Assembly (NCBI GenBank): GCA_004000515.1
Contig: CP034537.1
Span: 6,469,501 to 6,533,500, forward strand
Direction: 5' to 3'
From: Pseudomonas poae
GTDB lineage: Bacteria > Pseudomonadota > Gammaproteobacteria > Pseudomonadales > Pseudomonadaceae
Length of the DNA stretch: 64,000 nt
Below are positions 56,347 through 64,000 of the stretch, piece by piece. How positions within the stretch are numbered: position 1 is the stretch's first letter; each line of letters opens with the position of its first letter. Both the position numbers and the translations under genes were made by a program. The notes under the pieces were generated by a model that saw only the letters and a program-made list of their open reading frames with translations, did not search any database and had not been told where the DNA came from.

Positions 56347-57084
56347 ATGAACAGCACTCTTGTTTTCCGCGCGTTAACGCTGAGCCTGATCGCCTTCTTT
56401 AACTCTCCGGTGATCGCACAGAACGCTCGCACGATTGCCTCCACCGTCGCGCCCAGCGAGGAACAAACAGCGACCTCACGCGTCAGCGACGAACAACAGG
56501 CCCGTGACTGGGGATTGCGCACGGAGGAATGGGCTCGCTATCGCCAATTAATGCAGGGACCGCTGGGCATCTTTTCGCCCAACCTCGACCCATTAACCGC
56601 ACTCGGCATCGAAGCGCGCTCCGAGGAAGAACGCGACCGCTATGCCGAGTTGCAGGTTCAGGTTGAAGCCCGCCGCGTCGAAAAGACGCTGGCATACCAG
56701 CGGGCCTACGACGCCGCCTGGCAACGTCTGCACCCGAGCATGCAGCGCGTCACCCTGCCCGGCCATACTCCAGGCAATTCCTCTGCCATCGCCGCCAGCA
56801 CCAACCGCATCGCCGTGTTCATCAAGGACGGCTGCGCGCCATGTGGCCTGGCGGTTCAGCAGTTGCAGGCATCTGATGTCGGCTTCGACCTCTACATGGT
56901 CGGCAGCCGCGCCAACGACACGCTCATTCGCGACTGGGCGAAGCGAGCCAGCATCAATCCAGATCGCGTACGCACCGGTTCAATCACGCTCAACCACGAT
57001 GCCGGTCGCTGGCTGTCTTTGGGCCTGTCGGGGGACCTGCCCGCCGTTGTGCGGCAGGTCAATGGCCAATGGCAACGGCAGTGA
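56347..57084 (+). CDS. TIGR03759 (PFL_4693) family ICE protein
   Basis: 245 residues with a signal peptide (LIAFFNSPVIAQ). The family core is ARDWGLRTEEWARYRQLMQGPLGIFSPNLDPLTALGIEARSEEERDRYAELQVQVEARRVEKTLAYQRAYDAAWQRLHP. The C-terminal half contains IAVFIKDGCAPCGLAVQQLQ, a CxxC as in thioredoxin-like folds, so it may act on disulfides of the periplasmic mating apparatus. It overlaps the next gene by 16 bp. Confidence 0.85.
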   Translation: MNSTLVFRALTLSLIAFFNSPVIAQNARTIASTVAPSEEQTATSRVSDEQQARDWGLRTEEWARYRQLMQGPLGIFSPNLDPLTALGIEARSEEERDRYAELQVQVEARRVEKTLAYQRAYDAAWQRLHPSMQRVTLPGHTPGNSSAIAASTNRIAVFIKDGCAPCGLAVQQLQASDVGFDLYMVGSRANDTLIRDWAKRASINPDRVRTGSITLNHDAGRWLSLGLSGDLPAVVRQVNGQWQRQ

Positions 57085-57649
57085 CCAGCTGGCGTCATCG
57101 GCTCGTGGTACTGGGGTGGATGGCCATCATCGCCCCCGCCGGCGCGCAGGAAGTGCCGCCTCCGGCGTACCAGATCGCCGCGCACCGGGCTGGCATTCCT
57201 TCTGCAGTGCTGTATGCAGTGGCGTTGCAGGAGAGCGGGCTGCAACGCGATGGCCGGCTGGTGCCGTGGCCCTGGACCCTGAATGTGGCGGGCGCGCCGC
57301 ACCGTTTCAGTTCCCGCGCCAAAGCCTGTGCGGGTCTGCAAAAGGCGCTGCGGGAGGTTCCCCCACACGGGTCGACGCCGGCCTCGGCCAGGTCAATCTA
57401 GGTTATCAGAAGCACCGCTACCCGCAGCCCTGCGATCTGCTCGACCCGTATCGCAACCTCACTATCGCAGCGGAAATTCTGCGCGAACAACACACCGACG
57501 GCGAGGACTGGCTGCTCGCCATTGGACGCTACCACCGCCCGGCAGGTGGGGCACCGGCTGCCCGCTACCGCATAAGTGTGCACAAGCACCTGCAGCGCGT
57601 GCTCGGCGGCGCCCTCGCTCAAAACGCCCTCAGGAGAAAACCACTATGA
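57069..57649 (+). CDS. lytic transglycosylase of the mating apparatus, frame interrupted
   Basis: About 193 residues when restored, with an N-terminal export signal (VVLGWMAIIAPAGAQ). The SLT domain has YQIAAHRAGIPSAVLYAVALQESGLQRDG with the catalytic Glu in QESG. A missing C near 57362 hides the second half, restored as VDAGLGQVNLGYQKHRYPQPCDLLDPYRNLTIAAEILREQ and AIGRYHRPAGGAPAARYR. It locally opens peptidoglycan for the conjugation channel. Confidence 0.85.
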
Positions 57650-58196
57650 AGCTCCATCCTCCTTTGCGAATCGCCGCCCCATCGCTGTTCGGCCTGCTAT
57701 GCCTGGCCACCGGGGGAGCGCTCGCAGACGCCCCTCGTTGATTGTGGTCGAAGACCGTGGCGGTGTTTCGGCAATGCCCTACTACCAATCACTGAATCTA
57801 CGACCACGCCAGGACCAGCCGTTAGCCCCTTCCCTCGCCGTACCTCATCCGTCACAGCAACGTTTCAGCGAAACAGACATGCTGCCGGTTCGTTCCGGAC
57901 GCCTGTCGCCGGGGGAGGAGCCGCGCAGGGTCATCCAGGCCCCCGGGCTGCGGCCAATGTTTCTGATCGGCGATGACGACCGCTCGCGCCAATGGTTACG
58001 CGAGCGTGCAGCAATCCTGGGCGAATTGAATGCGGTCGGCCTGGTCGTCAACGTGGCATCTGCCGACGCCCTTGCCACCTTGCGCGGGCTGGCCCCGGGC
58101 CTGACACTGTCGCCGGTATCGGGCGACGATCTCGCAGAACGTCTGGGGTTGCGCCATTACCCCGTGCTGGTCACTGCCACCGGCATTGAGCAGTGA
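57646..58196 (+). CDS. TIGR03765 (PFL_4695) family ICE protein, frame interrupted
   Basis: About 184 residues when restored, from ATG 57646 behind AGGAG. The signal peptide (LFGLLCLATGGALA) is followed at once by a lost C near 57732; after it the frame reads SLIVVEDRGGVSAMPYYQSLNL, DMLPVRSGRLSPGEEPRRVIQAPGLRPMFLIGDDDRSRQWLRERAAILGELNAVGLVVNV and ERLGLRHYPVLVTATGIEQ, the PFL_4695 family. Periplasmic part of the T4SS cluster, exact role unknown. Confidence 0.85.
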
Positions 58197-58206
58197 GCCG
58201 CTCGCC

Positions 58207-60339
58207 ATGGCCCAGCCTCATGCGGTGGAAGTCCTGCTACGGCCAGCGGTGGAGTTGTACACCGTGGCCGTCTGCGCCGCCGCCGCGCTTCTGTGCCTGG
58301 TGGCGCCATGGTCGCTCGCGTTAAATCCACTGCTGGGCCTGGGATCAGCCCTGGCGTTCCTGGTGTTTGGCATTATTCGGCTCCGTGAGGCACGGTTCAT
58401 CCTGCACTATCAGCGCAATGTCCGCCGTCTACCGAAGTACGTGATGACCAGCCGCGCTGTGCCGGTCAGTCAGCAGCGCCTGTTCATCGGCCGAGGGTTT
58501 CGCTGGGATCAGCGGCACACGCATCGGCTGATGCAAACGTACCGCCCCGAGTTTCGTCGTTATGTGGAACCCACGGCTGCCTACCGCATCGCCCGCTGCC
58601 TGGAAGTGCGGCTGGAATTCGCACCCTTTCCACTCTCAAAGCTTGCCCGACTGACGGCCTGGGACAGCCCATTTAATCCGGCGCGGCCGCTACCTCCAGT
58701 CGGTGGCATGCCGCGCCTGCATGGCATTGAACCGCATGAGGTGGACGTCACGCTGCCGCTGGGGAACGGGTTGGGCATTCACTCGTCCTGGGCACCACGC
58801 GGGTGGGCAAAACAAGACTCGCCGAGCTGTTCATCACTCAGGACATCCGGCGGCGTAACGTAGTTGGCGAGCACGAAGTGGTCATCGTCTTCGACCCCAA
58901 GGGCGATGCGGACCTGCTCAAGCGCATGTATGTCGAGGCCAAACGCGCCGGACGCGAAGGCGAGTTCTATGTTTTTCACCTCGGCTGGCCAGATATTTCT
59001 GTCCGTTACAACGCCGTGGGCCGGTTTGGTCGCATCAGCGAGGTGGCCACGCGCATTGCCGGCCAACTCTCCGGCGAGGGCAATTCCGCGGCGTTTCGCG
59101 AGTTCGCCTGGCGCTTCGTCAACATCATCGCCCGTGCACTCGTCGAGCTGGGGCAGCGGCCCGACTACCTGCTGATCCAGCGGCATGTGGTGAACATCGA
59201 TGCCTTGTTCATCGAGTACGCCCAGCACTACTTCGCGAGCAACGAGCCGAAGGCGTGGGAAGTCATCGTGCAGATCGAGGCCAGGCTCAACGACAAGAAC
59301 ATTCCCCGCAACATGATCGGCCGCGAGAAGCGCGTCATTGCGCTCGAACAATACCTGTCACAGGTCAGGGTCTACGATCCGGTGCTGGACGGGCTCAGGT
59401 CTGCGGTACGCTATGACCGCACCTACTTCGACAAGATCGTCGCCTCGTTGCTGCCCCTGCTGGAAAAAACTCACGACCGGCAAGATTTCTCAGTTGCTGG
59501 CCCCGGACTATGCCGATCTGGCCGACCCGCGGCCCATTTTCGACTGGATGCAGATTATCCGGAAGAAGGCCGTGGTGTATGTGGGCCTGGATGCGCTCTC
59601 GGATGCCGAGGTTTCAGCCGCCGTGGGCAACAGCATGTTCAGCGACTTGGTGTCGGTCGCTGGACACATCTACAAGTTCGGTATTGACGATGGTCTACCC
59701 GGCACGGCGTCTGGGGTCAAAGTACCGATCAACGTGCACGCCGACGAGTTCAACGAACTGATGGGTGATGAGTTCATCCCCATGGTCAACAAAGGCGGCG
59801 GTGCCGGTCTCCAGGTCACCGCCTACACGCAAACGCTCAGTGACATTGAAGCGCGTATTGGCAACCGCGCCAAAGCCGGTCAGGTGGTCGGTAACTTCAA
59901 CAATCTGTTTATGTTGAGGGTGCGGGAAACTGCGACCGCCGAGTTACTCACGAAACAATTGCCCAAGGTCGAGGTGTACACCACCTCGCTGATGAGCGGC
60001 GCCACCGACAGCTCCGACATTCACGGCAAGACCGATTTTACCAGCAACACCCAGGACCGCATCACGACGACAAGTGTACCCCTGATCGAACCCGCCCATG
60101 TCGTCGGTCTGCCCAAGGGCCAGTGCTTTGCACTGATCGAAGGCGGCAACCTCTGGAAGGTCCGCATGCCGCTGCCGGCACCCGACCCTGACGAGGTGAT
60201 GCCCAGGGATCTGCAACAACTTGCTGGGTACATGCGCCAACACTACGTCGAGGCGGGTGACTGGTGGGACAGCAAGGCATTGCCGGGCCTGCAGGATGCC
60301 CCCTACCTGATGACCTGCTTGACGGGTTCCGGCATATGA
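58207..60339 (+). CDS. traD: conjugative coupling factor TraD, PFGI-1 class, two frame breaks
   Basis: About 711 residues when restored. The N-terminus has two membrane helices (VELYTVAVCAAAALLCLVAPW, LLGLGSALAFLVFGIIRL). The ATPase has Walker A LGTTRVGKTR, FDPKGDADLLKRM, INVHADEFNEL (Walker B) and the long conserved GGGAGLQVTAYTQTLSDIEARIGNRAKAGQVVGNFNNLFMLRVRE. Breaks are a lost G near 58775 and an extra A near 59466. It is the type IV coupling protein that docks the relaxosome to the mating channel. Confidence 0.92.
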
Positions 60340-60373
60340 CGACCGCCGAAATGGGTGCTGAAGAGGCGCAACC

Positions 60374-61122
60374 GTGAGTGACCCGGCCAACACCGCGCAG
60401 CGCCAGCAGACCAACAGCAGGGTTTGATCACCGGCATCATCACGCTGCCATTCCGGTTTGTGGGCGTGCTGTTGGGGTCTTTGTTTCTGTCCATCGTGAT
60501 CGAATGTGTGGGTATGCACCTGTTCTGGGCCGATCAAGGCTGGCGGCACGCGCAAGGCATGCTGGACTACGAACTGACGCAACTCTCACAACACTTCACA
60601 CGCAGCGCCGTGGTGCAGGAACCGGGACAAACGGCGTCCTGGTTGGTAGAAACGGCTTACCAATGGGTGTTCGTCAAAAGCGGGCTCATCGACTGGATGC
60701 GCGACGCATCGGCCAAAGCCAGTTCACCCAGCCAGGGAGCGGGTCGGGATTTCCGTTTTTATCTGAGTCAGGTTTATGTGTACCTGGAGAACTACCTGAT
60801 CGCCAGTGCGTACACGCTACTGGTGTTCCTCGTCCGGCTGCTGGTGCTGGTACTGACCATCCCACTATTCCTGATGGCAGCTTTCGTCGGACTGGTCGAT
60901 GGCCTGGTGCGGCGGGACATCAGGCGCTTTGGTGCGGGCCGTGAGTCAGGCTTTGTCTACCACCGGGCAAAGGCCAGTCTGATGCCTCTCGCCGTCATGC
61001 CTTGGGTCCTTTACCTGACCCTGCCCGTCAGCGCACACCCGCTTCTTATCTTGCTTCCCTGCGCAATTCTGTTAGGTGCCGCAACAGACCTCGCAGCAGG
61101 CAGCTTCAAAAAATACCTATAA
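60374..61122 (+). CDS. TIGR03747 (PFL_4697) family ICE membrane protein, frame interrupted
   Basis: About 250 residues when restored, starting at GTG 60374 (MSDPANTAQRQQTNSR); a lost G near 60420 leads into GLITGIITLPFRFVGVLLGSLFLSIVIECVGMHLFWADQGWRHAQGMLDYELTQLSQHF. Four or so membrane segments (LLVFLVRLLVLVLTIPLFLMAAFVGL, MPLAVMPWVLYLTLPV, LLILLPCAILLGAATDL) follow. Conserved after traD in these ICEs. Confidence 0.87.
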
Positions 61123-61137
61123 GTGCTGACCGGTATT

Positions 61138-62425
61138 TCAGGCCAGTAATGCCTGCGCCGCCTCCATTTGTTCGTGCTCAAACGCTGGAGCAAAATCGTC
61201 CAACTCGCTCGCTTGCAACCCCACCACTGCACTGAGCGCAATCTGCCGCCAGTCCAACACGGCGTCATACACTTCTGCCAGCACGGCCAACGCATCCTCC
61301 CGACTCAACGAAAAATAGGTGCTCCGCGCCAGCAGCATCTCAAGATCGGTGATCGGTCCATCCTCCTCCGACAGCCAGGTCTTCGACTCTCGCTCTTTGT
61401 CCGGGAAGGGATTGACGTCGAATGCCGGTGCCAGCCGCCAGAGCCCCTTTCCACATGAAGAAAGCCATGGTTCTGCAGGTGGTCATCCACATTGGTGATC
61501 AGTAGGTTAAAAACCAGTCGCCGCCACAGCTGCTGCACATCTGCGGTCGGTGCATGCCCCACGGAACGGATAGCATCGGCAATTTCGGTATAGCTTCGAT
61601 CCTCTTCGCGCGACGCCTGCAGCAAAGACGCGGCGGACTGGTATGGAATACGCCCATCAGCACCATCGCGATCGAAACGGCGGATGATAGCGACCGGTAT
61701 GCCATCCAGCTCTATGATACGGGCCGGCGCGGCATTGATACCTGCTTGTTTTGCCAAGCATAAGGCCAGCACTTCGCCGCGCGTCACGCTACGGGTGTCG
61801 CCCACGCTTGGGAATTTTCCAATGGCGAGTGCGCCATCCTCATCGACCACCGTGCTCTTGGGGCGCATCCCGCCGAGCGATGTGCCTTTGCCCTGAAGGT
61901 AACGCAAATCTTCAGTGCTTTCCTGACCTTTCTCAACTGCCCGGCTGGCCTGGTAGATGCGCTGCAATTCCAGCAGTGGCGGTGTAGCGCGCCGTCCATC
62001 TTCAATCGTCCGGCAATATTGTCCATTCTGATCGCGCAGTCTCAGCGCGCCGATCCGGCTGAAATCGTCAACCGCCAGCAGGTAGTCCATCTCTGTCAGC
62101 GACGCGAGCGATGGATTACCCTTACGACGCTTGGCATGGTCACGTGCGATGACCCGGCGTCCCCAAGCGTCCGGTGTCGTATCGGCAATGGCGAAATGAA
62201 AGACCGAATCGTGAGCTGAGGGAGCTCTACGTGGCTGATAACCCGAGATCAGGCTGAGATCGGCAGAAACATTGAACCCCTCCTGATTCCCCAACCATCC
62301 CTGCTCATAGGCAAGGTGGTGTTCTCGCGGCGCCCCTGCTTGACGTAAATAAGAGTGCCAACAGGTATTCCCGCCTTACCAAGACAGACCTGGACTTGCT
62401 GGCGAACTGAAGTAACCGATTTCAT
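61138..62425 (-). CDS. hipA: HipA domain-containing toxin kinase, two frame breaks
   Basis: About 429 residues when restored, minus strand. The N-terminal HipA_N part (VGTLIYVKQGRRENTT, AYEQGWLGNQEGFNVSADLSL, FHFAIADTTPDAWGRRVIARDH) is followed by the kinase core: SLGGMRPKSTVVDEDGALAIGKFPSV (ATP-binding), ALCLAKQAGINAAPARIIELDGIPVAIIRRFDRDG and LLITNVDDHLQNHGFLH (catalytic loop with Asp and Asn). Lost bases near 62325 and 61447 break the frame; the C-terminus reads APAFDVNPFPDKERESKTWLSEEDG. Coupled to the upstream hipB by ATGA. Confidence 0.87.
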
Positions 62426-62745
62426 AATGCCCCCGATGCCGGCGGTTTACTGCGTACACGTTTAGGCAATTGTTCATCCATCAGCGTCAGCCCGATGTCG
62501 TCGTGCGCCGTATCCAGCAGGTTGGCCAGCGCCTGTACCTCACCGAACACGTGCAAGGCACGGGCGAAGAAATGAATAGGCACCCGCATATCCCCTTTCT
62601 CCATGCGCCGAACAGTGGATACAGAAGCCCCCATTCGCTCTGCAAGCGAGGCCTGTGAAATCCGTCGACGCCTGCGTGCAAGCTCAATGTCGCTGCCGAG
62701 CTTGCGGAGCGCCCGCTCGACGGGTAACGGCAGTGGTGTACTCAA
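62422..62745 (-). CDS. hipB: XRE family antitoxin, HipB-like
   Basis: 107 residues from TTG 62745, since in-frame stops lie just upstream and no ATG is available. The Cro/C1-type helix-turn-helix is LGSDIELARRRRRISQASLAERMGASVSTVRRMEKGDMRVPIHFFARALHVFG. It should neutralise HipA and repress the operon through the palindromes found just upstream. Both genes run against the conjugation operon. Confidence 0.85.
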   Translation of the reverse strand: MSTPLPLPVERALRKLGSDIELARRRRRISQASLAERMGASVSTVRRMEKGDMRVPIHFFARALHVFGEVQALANLLDTAHDDIGLTLMDEQLPKRVRSKPPASGAL

Positions 62746-62751
62746 TTATCA

Positions 62752-62841
62752 TCCTCATAGGAACGCTTAAGGCTATTATCAGTTCCCATAAGAACAATTA
62801 CCTCACGCCTCGTTACTGTTGTCAATAAACATCCCATGGGA
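62752..62841. promoter_or_regulatory. operator-like palindromes upstream of hipBA
   Basis: Three related dyads: TCCTCATAGGA (62752-62762), GTTCCCATAAGAAC (62782-62795) and TCCCATGGGA (62832-62841). A further dyad TTAGCA/TGCTAA lies at 62856-62879. All share a TCC..CAT..GGA-like core and flank the hipBA start, fitting cooperative HipB binding. Confidence 0.5.
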
Positions 62842-63122
62842 GCGCTAATAAGCGATTAGCACTCCAATCAGAATGCTAAAGTGAAATCTGACAATATATC
62901 AGCCCTTAGCGTCCACGATTTCGATACGCAGAGACACAGATGAAGAGATAGCTGTTCTGCGATGAAACAGTCGCCCCTGCCACTCTCTTCAGAATGCACA
63001 ACGCAACACCACCGAAAAAATGTATGTAAGGAAAGTGGTGAGGAGTAACTCCCCATTGTTTGCGGCTTTCCACCAGCCATCCCCGCAGCATCGAGCCATT
63101 CGAGTCCATCGGAAATGGCGCA

Positions 63123-63479
63123 ATGGCAAGGTTTCACAATTCGGCTTACGCATGGCGACGTCCTGTCGTAGCGTTGCTGCTCACCAGTATCTTCATCACT
63201 CAGCTCGTCGCCGCAGCTGACGATGGGTATGAGCGTGAACACCTGGCGGCCGTCGCCCGCCAGCTCGACCTGGTTGACCGTCTGGCCAAACAATCCGCCA
63301 GCACCGCTCCCGAGTCACGATCCCGCTATCACTTCGACTATCGGCGTCTGGACGCTGACCTGCAGCGCATGCAGTCGGGCATCAACGACTACCTGACGCC
63401 CCAGCGTGCACAGCCACGCGATCCCTCTGCACTGCTTGGCGATTACCGCCAGGACGCCGAACAGGAGGATGACCGATGA
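63123..63479 (+). CDS. RAQPRD family ICE protein
   Basis: 118 residues from ATG 63123. The signal peptide (VVALLLTSIFITQLVAAA) is followed by a helical domain (EREHLAAVARQLDLVDRLAKQSASTAPESRSRYHFDYRRLDADLQRMQSGINDYLTPQRAQPRDPSALLGDYR) that contains the literal RAQPRD motif naming the family (TIGR01690). It overlaps the next gene by 4 bp. The frame is intact. Confidence 0.9.
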   Translation: MARFHNSAYAWRRPVVALLLTSIFITQLVAAADDGYEREHLAAVARQLDLVDRLAKQSASTAPESRSRYHFDYRRLDADLQRMQSGINDYLTPQRAQPRDPSALLGDYRQDAEQEDDR

Positions 63480-63707
63480 ACGCCAACCAGCTTGCCGCCT
63501 TTCAGGCCAATGGAGGCTTCACCCCTCTGCTGTCGCCGGCGTACTGCTCGGCACCGTGTTCGCAACTCTGCTGCTGTGGGGCGTATGGGCCCTGCGCACA
63601 GCCTATGTCGGCTGGTCGGAACAGCGGATTTCCCAGCGTCAGTTCGTCGGCGTTGCGGTGAGGTTTATCGCGATGTACGTGGTGCTGACTTTTTCCTGCT
63701 CTCCTAA
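63476..63707 (+). CDS. TIGR03758 (PFL_4701) family ICE membrane protein, two frame breaks
   Basis: About 77 residues when restored: MNANQLAAFQANGGFTP, a lost C near 63524, then SAVAGVLLGTVFATLLLWGVWALRTAYVGWSEQRISQRQFVGVAVRFIAMYVVLTF and a lost T near 63693 before the end FFLLS. Two membrane helices. A small inner-membrane part of the MPF-G channel. Confidence 0.85.
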
Positions 63708-63723
63708 CGCAAAGTCTCACATC

Positions 63724-64000
63724 ATGAACCTGCTCTCGTATCGCTTGCATTCGGCACGTATGGCCGTCCTGGCCTCGGCATCCACACTCACCATGCTGCC
63801 GACGTTTGCCCGAGCCGACCTCCCAACCCTGGAAGATCCGTCGAGGGGCACCGGCTCCGGCATCATGGAGACGCTGCGCAATTACGGTTACGACATCGTG
63901 ATGCTCGTTGCCTTGCTGGTGGTCGCCTCGATGTTTGTCGGTGTCTGCTACCACGCCTACGGTACCTATGCGGAAATCCACACGGGCCGCAAAACCTGGG
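63724..64000 (+). CDS. TIGR03745 (PFL_4702) family ICE membrane protein, cut by the window end
   Basis: The first 92 residues only. The signal peptide (MAVLASASTLTMLPTFARA) is followed by a short periplasmic stretch (DLPTLEDPSRGTGSGIMETLRNYGYDI) and a membrane helix (VMLVALLVVASMFVGVCYHAYGTYAEIHTG). A VirB2/TrbC-like small membrane protein in the order expected after PFL_4701. Confidence 0.85.
   Translation, partial: MNLLSYRLHSARMAVLASASTLTMLPTFARADLPTLEDPSRGTGSGIMETLRNYGYDIVMLVALLVVASMFVGVCYHAYGTYAEIHTGRKTW

Overview
The left part of the window (1 to about 28.8 kb) looks like chromosome of a Pseudomonas of the fluorescens type. It is GC-rich and carries the characteristic 'GTGGGAGCTGGCTTGCC' REP palindromes. 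It also carries genes typical of that group: FadE, a PA2817-like protein, PhoD, a TonB/ExbBD transport locus, a MocR regulator and an orphan T6SS VgrG cassette. The right part (28,850 to the window end) is one end and the first half of an integrative and conjugative element (ICE) of the ICEclc / PFGI-1 (MPF-G) family. The boundary is marked by an 18-bp copy of the 3' end of tRNA-Gly at 28,850-28,867. I recognise this as the attachment-site core used by ICEclc-type elements. The intact tRNA and the integrase should lie beyond the right edge.

Chromosomal layout, in order: an MFS exporter with a divergent TetR; an ABC-2 exporter; a glutathione transferase; a transglutaminase-like protein; fadE; a PA2817-like protein; a LysR regulator; an AlaX-type tRNA-editing protein; PhoD and a GNAT acetyltransferase; exbD-tonB-receptor-exbB; a secreted phospholipase D-like protein; an M20 dipeptidase; an unusual ferredoxin/flavin reductase fused to an M24 peptidase domain with a divergent MocR regulator; and tssL-PAAR-vgrG-VRR-NUC effector-immunity genes.

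ICE layout, in order: a cargo end (29-35 kb) with broken catabolic genes, an IS3-family insertion, a pentapeptide-repeat protein and a LysR regulator; then the maintenance module alpA-parA-shi-parB-DUF2857-STY4528; a 2.6-copy ~98-bp repeat array with perfect palindromes; inrR-like gene-DUF3158-ssb; topB. A two-gene Gabija-like anti-phage system (OLD-family nuclease plus UvrD-like helicase) follows, bracketed by 36-bp inverted repeats. After it come DUF3577, DUF932, small ORFs, then the conjugation module (pilL, PFL_4693, SLT transglycosylase, PFL_4695, traD, PFL_4697). A hipBA-type toxin-antitoxin pair is nested in this module on the opposite strand, followed by RAQPRD, PFL_4701 and PFL_4702, the last cut by the window edge.

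A cross-cutting caution: about 30 otherwise well-conserved genes, both chromosomal and ICE-borne, are broken by single-base gains or losses, nearly always inside short homopolymers. Restoring one base restores the family protein each time. This pattern points to uncorrected sequencing indels rather than mass gene decay. I therefore give the spans of the restored genes and mark each break.
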